64,000 bases of DNA, from positions 372,001 to 436,000 of the forward strand of contig CAJZBQ010000032.1 of the NCBI GenBank assembly GCA_914767885.1. The letters run 5' to 3'. The notes below the pieces were generated by a model. The model saw only the letters and a program-made list of their open reading frames with translations. It ran no database searches and was not told where the DNA came from. The stretch is from Blepharisma stoltei. Lineage: Eukaryota > Ciliophora > Heterotrichea > Heterotrichida > Blepharismidae. Positions 21,037-33,573 of this stretch are shown here, piece after piece. Each line of letters starts with the position of its first letter. Within the stretch, counting starts at the first letter, position 1. Position numbers and translations under genes: made by a program.

Positions 21037-21872
21037 AGTTATAAAGGAAAATAATATTGATACAAAAGAAGTTTAGTCTAATTATTGTGCTTTATATAAA
21101 GCCAATTCTAAATCAATCGCTTTGAAAAGCCCTGTTTCAATGTCGAAAAATAAAAGAGATAATTATATTTTTATATCAAAAAAATAGATAAAGAAACAAA
21201 ATATTATGATAAATTTAATAAAAACAATTTTAATATCTTTTATAATTATTTAAATTAAAATCGATTGAAGTGATTGCTCAAATCTTTTATGCTAAACACT
21301 AATATACTTTTATTAGTGAATCAAGATCAAAACTGATTATATAAATTATTAAGATATAAAGTACTGATTGATTATGCGTACTTTCATGAGCTTACAGTAA
21401 AGATAATGATTAATATAATTAGATGTTATTTACAATAAATCGTTTTAATGAATATTTTTAAGTACTTAAATCATAGAAATGAATTTTATAAGAAAATGAA
21501 ATATTTCTCCTGTAAATGCATAAATAATGCAACCTTCTATCTATGATAATAATTTTGAATTAAATCCTTTGAGTTAGGAATTGAATTAATAACTTAATCT
21601 CAAAGGTGTTCTCTATTAAGCATTACAATCGCCCAGAAGAGTATGAAAATTAAGAATATATGGGCTTTGTTTGATAAATTTCTTTTATAAAAGTGCAATA
21701 GCCATCATATCTTATATATATAACGCCATAAAATTGTAGCTATTAGTTTTTGGCATTTAATATTAAATAAGAAGAATTATTAAAATTCCCTAATTAGTAT
21801 TTGATTTAAACTTTCTTATAATTTATTATCCTATGATTTGGTTAAAAACTTCATTATAATTTATGAATAATA
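21037..21872. other. AT-rich spacer with nothing recognised
   Basis: Over 800 bp of very AT-rich sequence between the microsatellite and the pentapeptide/WD40 gene. I see no repeat terminus, coding frame or RNA gene. Confidence 0.5.
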
Positions 21873-24173
21873 ATGAATTATAAAGTAAGCCATGGAGCAC
21901 ATATAGCTAATATCAAGAAAAATCAATGTTTTCTAACCTCAAAATCAAAATATCATTTTTTATGTGCTTCTAAATCGCCAAATGAAGCAAAATTATTTAT
22001 CGCTAAAGTTATCGCTAAAGTTATCGCCAGGGATATTCCAAAACTAAAAGGAATTGACTCTATAGTGCACAGTTATTTCAATAGAATCAACATCGAGAAT
22101 TATTTAGATATCATTATTCTTTTAGTTCCATTAATAACTCAAAATTTGCAAGAAGATTTATGCAATGTCATCAAACTAACTAGATCTTCAGATTCCATAA
22201 ATTTAGCAGCAATAAATGCAATTTTTATATTAAACAGGGCTGATTTTGAATTTAGGAATATAGATTTCAGTAGAATAAATATTTCAGGAGCTAATCTATC
22301 AGAAAGTTTCTTTTTCAATGTAAATTTTGAAGGCAGCAACCTCAAAGCAGTAAACTTCACTCAATCGAAATTATCCAACTGCAATTTTCGGAATTGTGAC
22401 TTCAGAGATGCCGTTTTTAGTAACTTTATATTTTTTGGGAAGCATAAGAAGTTTATTAAAATCGTAAAAATTTCAAAAAATGACGAACTTCTCCTTGCAT
22501 ATAGCGAAAAATGCGCGAATTTGTGGAACTTAAAGAAAAAAACGTTTCTTAAGACATTATACATTGATATTCGTGATGCTGAATTTTCTCCATGTGGAAA
22601 TTTTATTGCTTTTATATGTGATAACTTTTCACTCTGGATATGAGATATAAAAAATAAAGTAAAACCCCAAAAAGTGCATGAAAAGATAAGCAATATCGCA
22701 TTTTCTCCATACGAAAATATATAGTATTTAGCTGCAATGATTTTGTCCAACTGAATTGTTTAAAGCATTTCAAAATGCGCAATAAATGAAGAATCAAAAA
22801 TTTTCGCAACCTTACTTTTACTAAATGCGGAAAGTTCATTCTAGGTGTCTCTGACAGCATATGGATAAAGCAGGTGTCTATTATAAGCGAAACTGTGGAA
22901 TTGTTTTGTGACCCTAAATGGCATGAAATATGAGTATACTTCTTTTTGTCACCAAGTCATAAATATTTCTGCCTTATTGGTAAAAACTTTTCTATTCTGA
23001 ATTCAGACACAAAAGAGCTGAAATTTGTATCAAAATGAAATCCATTCAAAAATCTGCAAGCAATTTCATGATCCCCTTATGAAGATAAAGTCGCTTTTGC
23101 AAATTGAGATGGAATATGACTGCTTGATGTTGAAAAGCAAATGATATCTGCTCAAATTAGAGCTTCATTTTGAAAAACGTGGGCACCGTGCTGACCAATT
23201 TGCTTTACAAAATGCGGCAGATATATAATTGTTGGATGAAATGATGGGTGAATTAGGCTATGAGTATTAGAAAGCCAAAAAAATCAAAGAAAAATCGAGT
23301 TGACGGAAAATTATACAACTTCTGCAGCATTTTCTTCATGTGAGAGTTATTTATATAGAGTTAACAATTGTGGCAGTGTTGATAGGTACGATATAATCAA
23401 AAAGCACTCAGAAAATTGAATTAAAGGTTCGGGAAATTATTATGATAGTGTTGCAACGTTTTCAAGATGTCGAAAATATGTTGCTGTACAACAAAATTCT
23501 TGATCACTTGCTGTTTGAAATCTTGACACAAAAGAAATATTTTGTGACTTTGAAACAAACCTTATTTCTAGATACGACTTATTAAGTTTTTCGGGTTCTG
23601 GAAAGTTGCTTTTTTCTAATAATTGAAAGTCAATGGCTATTTGAAACCTTGAGCAAAACAGTCTTGTATCAATATTAGAGTGTAATACAAATATGTTAGC
23701 CATTTCACTAAATGATAAATATTTCGCATTATCACAAACATATAATAGAAGTATTGAAATATGAGAGTTTGAGCAAGATTATAAGAAAATTCAAAACTGA
23801 AATTCTGATAGGCCAATTAAGTCACTGCTATTTTCTGCTTGCTGTGAATTTTTATATTCTGGAGATTATGTAGGGAATGTTGAGATATGGGATTTTAGAA
23901 AGGCTGAAAAAATAAGAGCATTCGGAAGATGTAACCAATCTGTCATATTCATGGCTATTTGTCCAAGAGGTTTGATCTCTAGGACATCAAGAAAAGTATT
24001 TTTATGGAACCCTCCCTGATAAAGGAGAAAAAATAAAAGAAGCACGTGCGAGTAGGGATAAGCGTTTTTACACAAATTTTGATTATTTGCAGTCATTTTC
24101 TATAACTAAGTCTGGCGAATGGGTTCTTTCAAAAGGAAATCATAAAGGTGTAGGGGTCTGGAAGCAAATTTAA
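21873..24173 (+). pseudogene. Pentapeptide-repeat/WD40 protein with two compensating frame shifts
   Basis: The N-terminal 120 residues are followed by pentapeptide repeats (ANLSES, SNLKAVNF, CNFRNCDFRDAVF) and then many WD40-like blades (AISWSPYEDKVAFANWDG, IIVGWNDGWIRLWV, SGDYVGNVEIWDF). Reading UGA as Trp is essential, and most blade tryptophans are UGA. The frame breaks near 22720 (a TAG in the first frame; the next frame continues the blades) and again near 24015 (CCCTCCCTGATAAA), where it returns to the original frame and ends at TAA 24173. The total length is a multiple of three (767 codons). It may be a decaying gene, assembly indels or unrecognised tiny introns. WD40/pentapeptide proteins act as scaffolds. 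Confidence 0.6.
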
Positions 24174-24280
24174 AAAAATAAATATATTCCTTCCCTTTTC
24201 ATTGTAGAATTTTGTTTGAAATAATGAATAAGAGAAGTAACTTATAGAAATTTAATGGAATAATTAGATTTAATATGAAT

Positions 24281-27200
24281 TTATGAGTTTAATGATGCGC
24301 TTTCAATCATATTCTCATACCTGTGCTTTGTTTTTCTCTTGTTGATGAAAATATAAGTGAAAACTCCTGCCGATATGAAAAGAAGAATGCCCAGACCAAC
24401 AGCCAGCCACACCCACCATTTTTTATATCATTCTGAGCTCTTGCTGCTCCCATCTTTGCTAGGAGTTGAACCTTTAGGAGAAAACTCAACTTTAGCTGTT
24501 CCTAAAGATTCTTTTGAACCTGAGTCCTCGATGCTTGCTTCTAGCTCTAAAGTTTCAGAGTCCTCACGTCCGATTGGATTATAAATGACAAGTGGAAACG
24601 TTCGCAAAGTGGCACTCACAATTTCAGTAGTGCTGTCAAGGGAGGTCTGCACCATCAAAATCATTTCCACAATCCCCAATTTTTCAGAGTTTCCCAGTAT
24701 AATTTTTGTATTGAGAAAGTTAGCGATATTAGTTTCAGGACTCTCAGAGCCAAGTGGGATTTCAGTGTAAATTGCATTGTCATTTGGCTGAGAATAATTG
24801 ACAACTCTTACTCCCCCCTCCGTGAGTGAACAAAACCATTAGAAAAATCGCTATTTTTTGCCCAAAAACCCACCATTTGTGAGTGAACAAAAATTTTTTT
24901 AATAGAAAAATTTTTTATGGGAAAAAAATTTTGATATATAAATGATAATTATTATAATGAAATCTAGAGCTAATTCTGTTTAATTTTAAACGAATTGCTT
25001 TTTAAAATATAAATTTTATAAATTAAATTAATATTTGCTTTCCAATTTTTGCGAATTAAGATTTTTTTAAATTTCGAAAAAAATATTTTTTATAAAATTT
25101 ATATATAAATTTTTTAAAAAAAAAAAATTAACCCCCCGTGAGTGAACAAAATTTTTTTTGTTCACTCACGGAGGGGGGGTGGAGTTAGGGAAAGTCTGGT
25201 CAGTTTTATAATTAAAATAGGGATAAGCAAAAAGCTGTAAGCTCTCAATTGCTACCAAAGAATTCATCCAGAAGGCGTTTTCTTCGTTTATAGATGGAAC
25301 TTGTCTAACGAAATTGATGTCTGTGTCTCCCAAGCGGAAAATATAGGCGTCCCCTTGATACTCTGTAGCAATGATAGTCATATTATCGCTCAGTAGAACA
25401 GCTGACATTAAATGAAGGCCTCCATAATCTGCAATCAGTGACTCAAATGAAATAACGCTAACCAAATCGTAGAAGACTGGATTTGGAGGCAGATTGTTGG
25501 TTTTTAGCCAAAGAAATCCTGCACTTTCTTCAATCAAAATTAACTCAGTAGGACTTGTGTATAAAATTGAAGTCAAATAAAACTGGTTTAAGTCCAAAGA
25601 CTCTGCATCCAGAGTGAAGTAAGGGTTTAATTCATACTGAGAGTCTTGCTTAACGAGTTGGTAGATCTTTAAGTCTTCTCCGTTATACACAAAAACTAGT
25701 GGGTAAAGTTGAGAGCTATCAACAACAGTCTCAATGATATATGCAGGATATGCAGATGGTATTGGAAATCCTGAAGAAAAGTCTGTAAGATTCAGTGTCA
25801 TCAAGTAAGTGTTCCCATAAGTTGATGAGGATTTTGCAAAAACCTCACATGACATAATTAAAAGCTGAGGGAACCCTCCTACTGTATGAATTTTATAGCA
25901 AGAAGTGAAGTATGCTTGGTTGATATTTGCAAGATTGTAGATCTGTAATAGTTTGCTAGGCGACTCACTGGTGTTATATGCAAGAATTTGATTCGGCGCT
26001 GAAATATAAAGAATTTCTCCATAGCTGGCCATATCGTACGCAAAAGTAGTCAAGTTATTGAATGTTAAGGTTTCGCCCATGGAATACTTTCCCAGAATAC
26101 ATATAGGCTGGGCTGCATTGCAATAATCCGTTGGGTCGATTCTAGTTCCATTTGAATAAACAAGGCCAAATTCTATATTATTACCTATGAATGCTGACAA
26201 TGGGATCGGAGTTGAGAATTGAGCATCAATAACTTTCACTTTGCTCCCAGAAGTCAAAACTGAGTTTTCAACGTCGAATCTATCATTGAGCTCAATGACT
26301 GTCCCTCTTGACAAGAAAGCAAAAGTGATGATTACTGAATCAGAATAAAGTTCGTTTTTTGCTATCAACTTGAGGTCTCCTGATACATTTTCATCGGGGA
26401 CTTGAGTGAAGTTGAATTCCAAAAGAGCCCAAGTCGAAATTCCAGTAAAGTAAGGCAGCATATAGGAATGCTGATAAAGAGAAATGTAATCCGAAACTTG
26501 GCCCACAGTATAAGTGCTCAGGTACTGTCCAGAATAGACAAAGAGAAGATTATTTTCTGCCTTGACTGCTGATATACTTCCGACCTGAGACAAGTTGATA
26601 GTTGTATAAAGGCTCTCGAATGTGTACAGATTGTGATAGTCGAACACGAGCACTTTATTTTGTTGAATGTTCTGGCAGAAGACTAGCAAGAAGTCCTCAG
26701 TAACTGAAAGTCCAGTGTAGCTACAGCCTGGCATCACTGGCAAAGTCTTTTCGTACACGAGCTCATTTTCATCTATATTGCAAACAATTATACTGAATGG
26801 GTCTGCTTCTTCAGAAGAAATAATAAACAAGTTTCCATTGGTATATGATATAAAAACACTACTTTCTCTATCTCCGAAGGTAGAGAAGAGCTGATAATCA
26901 TATAGAGTTTGCTTTTCAGTAATATCTTTGAGATAAACCAATATCAGTCCGTTGACCAAATCATAGACATAAAGATTGCAGAAATCATTATCAGGAGAAA
27001 TATCAGTAGGAGTGAATTCTGTAATTCCATTAAGTGAATCGCTGCTAATTATCTGAAGAGGATTCAGAGCGATTGCATTGGACCCTACTGTCATATTGAA
27101 TAGCTGAATTTGGTTGCCTTTCTCAGCATAGAATATATCACACACAAAACCAATTTTCTCGGAAAATAGGGTCTGGGTGTATGAAATGGTATTCAAGTAG

Positions 27201-29345
27201 GAAACTGTATAATCAGTATAGAGAACATAAATATCCCAGTCAACGCTAAATAGTCCAGTACTTGAACTTTGGGATGAGCATTCAATAAGGATATATTTAT
27301 CCTCAAAGTTATACGTAGTAGCAAGAGTGGCAGTCTTAGTGGGATCTGAACACTTTAAAGTAGACTGCAAAAATGTCCCTTCGTTGGTTGATGAATAAAG
27401 GAAAGCATAAGATGTGGAGCTTGGAACGGCAACAATTACTCTCAATTTGTCATCAAAGTCTGATATAACGACTGGCGAGTACCCTGCTGTGGTGACCTGG
27501 GTTGATGAAATGATATTGCTCTTCGGAGGCATGATGATATTGACTTCACACCCATCAATAGGATTACTCATATACATTTGGTAGCTCAAGTCCTGCCCAG
27601 ACAAGTAGTTAGTCAATGGGAGATAGAAAACCTGATTTAGCTTGGTTATGTTAATTTCTGTGTAGAGCTCAATAGTGTCTGGATTTAAAAACCCATCTGC
27701 TGCTGAGTTTCCTCTCCATGTGTAGATTGTATAATCCCTTGGATCAACTCCCTGTATACTTACATTTGGAGAAATCTGGCTAAAGGAGTTCCAGACTTCT
27801 AGTGTCCCATTAAATGTATAGCCTGAGTTGCTTGAAAAAAGTGTGATCATTGGATTAGTGTCGATTTCATATGAAAACACATAATTTGGTGTGCTGAAAA
27901 TAATGTAATAAAAATCAGTATCGACATTGTAAGCAATAATATATGGAGGAGTTGTGTCATTGCTCGAGTCATCGTAAAAGAGTTCGTTGACTGGAATGTC
28001 ATACAACAGGTTTTCTTACTTACTTAATTATTAACTGTGTTTAACGCCATTTACGGGATTGCCCCGACCCAGAGCTTCCCGCTGCTTCTTCGCCGCACAG
28101 GGCCCGCCGACCGTCTGGGGCCAGTCAGCCTCGATCACCAATATGCGCCTCCGAGCAGTGTTGCCGACTAAGGCGGCCATACAACAGGTTTTCATACATT
28201 TCTTCATCGAGCATTGAGATTCTAAAAGTCACAGTGTTTGCATCTATTACATAGTAGCCAGTTATCAGCTCAGGAGGATACAGACTGATTCTTGGAAGAT
28301 TGCTTAATATATAGGGTTGAGATGGATCTTGATATCTTGCAAGCTTCTTTATATAGTAAAACTCTGGTAATCCGTATAGGACTATTCCAGAAGCTGTTCC
28401 AACGTATAGAACGTCACCTTGAAAATTGCATGAAAAGATCTCTCCAAAATCTGTTGGGTCTGCAAGAAGGGATGTGATCAAAAGGGGCTGGTTTGGAGCT
28501 GAAAAGAAATTCGACGACTGGAATTGATATATCCCATTTGTCTGATCACAGATATAACCTCCAGAATTACTAAAAGCTACACTGATTGGGTTGAATTGCT
28601 TCTCCTCAACTGCACTTCCATTTATCTGGTTGAAAAGCTCAGCAGATCGCGACGTCAAATTGTAATGGAAAATCACAATTTGATAGTCTGAGTTGGAAAG
28701 GACAACAGCATGCCAAATTTCGTTATCCGAACCATAAATGCTTGCACCAATGATGCTTCCCTTAGATGTAATTGTAACACTCATTTCTGATAAGTAATTT
28801 ACCTCTTCATAGTTAGTAACATTAATAAGGCCTGCTTTGAAACCTGCTGAAGTAGCTTGCAGTATAGCACAAACACTGCTAAGTCCATTAGAGTATGGAA
28901 CTACGCTAATTATACTTGATTGGAAAGGAGGCTGGTATGAAGTAATCATTTGTGGGGCGGAAGCATCAGAAATGTCCCAGAGAGTTAAATTATTTTCTTC
29001 TATAATGAAAATGGTACCTAGATTCATAGGATCTTGTCCTATTAACTCAAAACCGTTTGCTGATGGGATGCTTTGATTTTTATTAACAGAGCCAGCCAAG
29101 GTTATTCCTTGAGATAAATGAGGGAGTTCAGCTTGAGTATTATTAATGATTTCTCCGCTGAGACTATAAGTGAGATTTTTGCCTTGAATTAAATCTTTAA
29201 GGTAAAAAATCCCTCCTGTGTTAGCTGCGACTCGAAGATCCTGAAGACCCTCTAGCTCAAAAATATTGTCGCCTGTAACTCCATGAAATGTCAGAAAGAC
29301 ACTAAGAATGAGTGTGAAACATAAAATTCCAATTTTCTCAACCAT
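24281..29345 (-). CDS. Large type I membrane protein with propeller-like ectodomain
   Basis: The ATG at 29345 begins a signal peptide (MVEKIGILCFTLILSVFLTF). A very long ectodomain of repeated beta-rich blocks follows. One transmembrane segment (WLAVGLGILLFISAGVF) near the C-terminus is followed by a short basic tail ending at TAA 24281. The middle contains an immunoglobulin/cadherin-like stretch (FTQVPDENVSGDLKL and ITFAFLSRGTVIELND). Two insertions split it: a SINE-like element at 28016-28178 and a MITE-bearing IES at 24797-25210. With both removed the frame is 1,490 codons. It is probably a cell-surface protein; ligand and partners are unknown. Confidence 0.8.
24794..25213. mobile_element. 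IES with a MITE A inside, bounded by ATAATT repeats
   Basis: A MITE A (body 24811-25184, TTA at 24808-24810 and 25185-25187) lies here. Removing only the MITE leaves the host gene out of frame by one base. ATAATT occurs at 24794-24799 and again at 25208-25213. Excision between the TAs of these repeats (24795, 25209) joins FNY to SQPNDNAIY in frame. The MITE therefore appears to sit inside a slightly larger IES. Confidence 0.7.
28001..28193 (-). mobile_element. Short SINE-like retroelement with 15-bp target duplication
   Basis: ATACAACAGGTTTTC at 28001-28015 and 28179-28193 flanks a 163-bp GC-rich insert. On the minus strand the insert begins GGCCGCCTTAGTCGGC just after TAT (an ATGGC-type head) and ends in an AATTAAGTAAGTAA tail, like the element at 15232-15657. 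Removing it with one repeat joins ENLLY to DIPVNEL in the large membrane protein. Confidence 0.9.
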
Positions 29346-29633
29346 TTTATAAGCAAGTAAATGCAAGAAAGCTCAGAAAGCAAAAGATGGGATTAAATTA
29401 TTTATGAAGTAAAACTGTAAGGACTTAAGAAGACATCTATTTTGTTTAAGATTAGCAAACCCACGCTCTCAAGGATGATCTAAACATCTCATCTCTTAAA
29501 TTTTTTAACGCATACTGAAAAGATTTATTTTGCTAAGAACTTATAATAAACTGCAAACGTTTAATACAAACATTGTTCCAGATTCGCTACGCAAGGTTTT
29601 ATTTAGTTTAAAATTAATTTCTAGTTAATACAA

Positions 29634-32327
29634 TTAGGCCCCATCACCAATCGATGCAGCAATAATCTCATCTAATGCTAGTTTTGTAGGAGACTGACTC
29701 CTGCTTCTTGATTTTGCTTTGTCTTTGACTGCATATGCCGTTGAGTATTTATGCCCCTCAACTGCTTTGATGAGTCTCTTCTTCATTGCTTCATCATCAT
29801 TTTCTTTATAGTCCATCAATCCTCCTACCCACTTGGCCATAAACTTTTTCATTCTTGGACTTTTCTCCTCTGGCCTATGATTCAACTTTTCAAACTCCCC
29901 ATCATAGTAGCATTCTACGAAGTCATCAATAGGCAAAAATCCTCCTCCAACCTTAACAATAAGTTTGCCTCTTTCAAAGCTGATCAGAACTCTTCGTGTC
30001 CCAAACAAATAAACTCCTTTAGCTTCTCTAATAAAAGGCACAGGCACAACTTCATCTCTCGAGTTCAAAAAGGCTGAAAGAGCCTGATCAATATTATCAT
30101 CATCAGCAGGAAAGTAAACTGGGTTCTGCATCTTTAATTCGACCACCACCCTTCTCATTGCATTGAGATCATACTCTTTTTCTTCAAAAACAGCACTGAG
30201 GCTTTTATAAATTCTGTGCTCTTTCAAGTATAGCTGAGTCAGAGAAAAAAGGAAATCAGAAAAATATGAAAGTTCAGAGACCAGCAAATCTTTAGACTCA
30301 AAATCGTGACGTCCTTTTGATTGGACAATATCAAAGACATGATCAATGTTCTGTTTTTTCGCAAAAATTTCTTCAAGCTGCTTTATATAACCTTTGAGAT
30401 TGTTGAGCTTGCTTTTGAGATCGCCAATTAGCTCTGATCTTTTTTCAATTTCCCCTTGGGAGCTTACTTTGAGGTTCTTGTATTTCTTGAGATCTGATTC
30501 TAATTGTTGTTGAAGAGCAAAAGTTTCAGTTGAAAAAGTGTCTTTTGAGTTCCTTATTGATACGACTTGAGATTTAATCCGGTCAAGTGCGGACTCATGT
30601 GATTTTGAAGCTTGCTGGAAAATGGAAAGAGTGCTTTTTTGTCTTGCTGAGACACCGATTTGGCCTTCAAGGATTTCTATTTCTTTTAATAAGGAGTCAT
30701 TTTCCTGGTTAAGAGATTCGAGCTGATGACTCTTGGATTTAAGATCTTCCTGTAGAGAAGATTTGTTTTCTGCGAGTTTCAAGTTTTCAATAATAAGCAA
30801 GTCAGCTTGCTTTGCATAATCTTGAGAATAAGCTTCAAAGTCCGCCTTTAGTCTGTCTCTCTTGTTTTGAGAGTTCTCAAATGCCTTACCGAGATCTTGG
30901 ATGTCTTCTATCAGCTGAGAAATTTCTGCCTCAGAAGAAAGTTCACCCTTTTGACTCTTTAGTTTTGCTAATTGTTGCAAAACTGACTCTTTTTCATGGC
31001 TAAGCATTTCATTCTTTTTCTTCAGCCCTTGAAATGACTCTTCATTTCCTCTTATTTCATCCTTAATCTCTTTAATTCAAGCTTCATAGTCTGCAAACTC
31101 TTTTTCTATTTCCTCTTTTGTTTCGTCTGCAGAAGATTCCAGAGTTTCTGAACCTTTTTCAATGTTTTCAGTTTGGCCACGAATAAGTCCTGCTTCTCTT
31201 GCAAGTGTTTCATATATCGACTGTTTTGATAGGAGCCCAACAATAGAAGCTATAAAGCCGTTTTTGGTTTTTAAGGACAATTTTTCCAAAAACACGTCTG
31301 AGTTCCCTGCTATTTCAACGAATTCTTCTTCCTCTCCTCCTTTAGAGGCAGAAGATATACTGCCTCCTCCAGCAACCCTTGTTGGAGACCTTGCGGTCAA
31401 TTTTTTTGTTGGAGACCTGCTGCCAGATCGAGTGGGACTTCTTGATCTTAATCTTGTAGCATCATCAACAAGCTTGAGAAATGATTGGCCCATTTCTTCT
31501 TTCAGCTTATCAAGAATGTTCTGGGTATATTTTTGGTGGTGCTCTGCACCTTTGATGTTGTCTAAGTAAGAACACTTCCCACTTCTTATAGGCCCAGATA
31601 TAGGCAGGGGCTGAGGACGTGCTCTGTCAGGCTTTTCTTTCACTTCAGCTGCTATTTCAACTGGTTTGCTTTCAACAATGTTCTCAAAAGTCCTAGGTTC
31701 TTCAATTTGACTAATTCCAATATGCTGCTGAAAGTCTTCCACTGCTTCATTCATATTCTCTTCCGGATGTATAGGATGTGGTGCATGTTTATGCTCATAA
31801 ATAACTTCAGAATGAATAGATATGTCATCAGATTTAGCAGCACTCTCTTTAACTTCAATATGCTCAAGGATAATTTCTTGCTGAGGCTCACTTACATATT
31901 CAATATTATCAGATTCTTTTATCTCTACTCTAGCCTCAGGTTCAGAAAATTCGAAATCTTGACTTGAAGTTATAGCACCTATGATTCTCACTCGCAAGAT
32001 CTTCTCTAGAGATGTTGAAGACTCAATCAGAGCTACAACTTCTCCTGGAACATCAAACTCAAACCATTGATCCATTCTCTGAGTCAGATCTGCACCAAAC
32101 ACTTGCTCTAACGACAAGGTAACCGAGCCAAGCGCAATATTGCCAGTTTGAATGAGAAGGTGAATTTGGATTTTAGGGCTTAGCTGAGAAAGAAATATTT
32201 TTACAGGAGATTTTAAAGAAAGCGTTGCAACTTTACCTTCTAAACTTATTCTGCACCAAATTTCTTCTCATTTTCCACTCCATATGTCAACTTCTTGGAG
32301 TTTCAGACAAATAAACTTTGATTCCAT
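29634..32327 (-). CDS. C2-domain coiled-coil protein
   Basis: The ATG at 32327 is upstream of the longest UGA-free frame; two UGA codons read as Trp (GKW-EEIW near residue 20 and YEAW-IKEIKD) join the parts into 897 residues. Residues 1-120 have a C2-like beta pattern (MESKFICLKLQEVDIW). A disordered Ser/Arg section carries SPTRSGSRSPTKK-type repeats. A long coiled coil fills the C-terminal half, with a second SRSRSQSPTK patch near the end. A basal-body or cytoskeletal scaffold is plausible from this layout but is inference. Confidence 0.75.
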
Positions 32328-32367
32328 TTAACGGTAACTGTTAACTTTATTAAAAATTGAAGATAGC

Positions 32368-32721
32368 TTACATCCCCCTCCGTAAGCGATCTTGTTCGCT
32401 CAATAGGGGAGGTTAATTTTTTTTAAAAAGAATTACATATAGAAAATTTTTGTTTCAAATTTTAAAAAAAAATCCTAATTCGCAAAAATTGGAAAACAAA
32501 TATTAATTTAATTTGTAAAATGTATGTTTTAAAATGCAATTTGTTTAAAATTAAACAGAATGAGCCAGAGATTTCATTATACTAATTATCACTTATATAT
32601 AAAAACTGTTACTATAAAAAATTTTCCTATTGAAAAAATTTGTTCGCTCGCTTAGGGTTGGTTTTTGGGTAAAAAATAGGGATTTTTCGAATGTTTTTGT
32701 TCGCTTATGGAGGGGGAGTTA
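32368..32721. mobile_element. MITE family A copy, reverse orientation, TTA duplication
   Basis: TTA at 32368-32370 and 32719-32721. Left end CATCCCCCTCCGTAAGCG, right end CGCTTATGGAGGGGGAG. It lies about 40 bp upstream of the C2 gene start (transcribed away from it) and directly abuts a retroelement-like insert. Confidence 0.8.
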
Positions 32722-33080
32722 GCCTCACTGAAAAGCTAGTAATCGCAGCTTATGCTGCAAGTTCTTTCACTTTCGTATTTTTCAGTCATCTTCCCGATAT
32801 CGCAACGCCTGGTATGGTGTTGGGAGATTACCCGATTAGCAAAGAGTTGTCTCTTGGTCGTGATAGGTTTTCCCTTTCAAGCTTAAGGGACCATCTCCAC
32901 ATTATGTAAAATCTTGATTTGAATATGAGCTTGTAGTCAACTAACGACATTGAGCTCCACCAGATCAGATAAAACCTGGCCTGATGCACATTTCTTCTCC
33001 TCCGCAAGATCCCTGCGTTTCTTTAGATACAGATGCTAAGAGGGCAGGTTTGATCGCCACCCCATTTAAAGCTTTATAAT
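32722..33080 (-). mobile_element. Retroelement-like insert related to the 13.8 and 54.1 kb copies
   Basis: A GC-rich non-coding stretch. Its right part (CAAGATCCCTGCGTTTC, AAGAGGGCAGGTTTGATCGCC) matches the right part of the insert at 54128-54623. On the minus strand it begins AAATGGGGTGGCGATC. The left boundary may be the MITE edge; no target duplication is clear. Confidence 0.55.
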
Positions 33081-33573
33081 AAAAAATTGAAATTCGCAAT
33101 TTTTTGAATTAATTCTGACTATTTATTTTTTAAAAGAAGCCTAACTTAAGCTTTCTCAATTCATGCCGTTATATTATAACAATCAATGCAATTAGCTTCA
33201 TTAAATTAATATTGAAGAAATGAATAATGAGGCACAATGTTGTATTTAATATAGCATTTTTAAGGCAGTGCATTTTCAAAATAAAATTGATAATTTTAAA
33301 TAAAAAAATAAAATACAGCGATAATAACACTATGAACTAAAGAATTATAAAAATAAATGAAATAAAATAGTTGAGCCTGTGCAACATTTTGCCTTTCAGT
33401 TACTTAATATAAGTAAAATTTCGGATTTGCTCTTTTCAAAATCCAGTAATGTCTTTCGATTAATTATTATTATTATTATTTCATACTCTAGCTAAAACTG
33501 ATTTTTTATATAAAAACTGCTAAATAATGTCAGCTCTTGCATAGATAGCTATATAATTTTAAGCAATAATTTA
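33081..33573. other. AT-rich spacer
   Basis: Non-coding AT-rich sequence with a short (ATT)n run near 33466. Nothing else is recognised. Confidence 0.5.
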
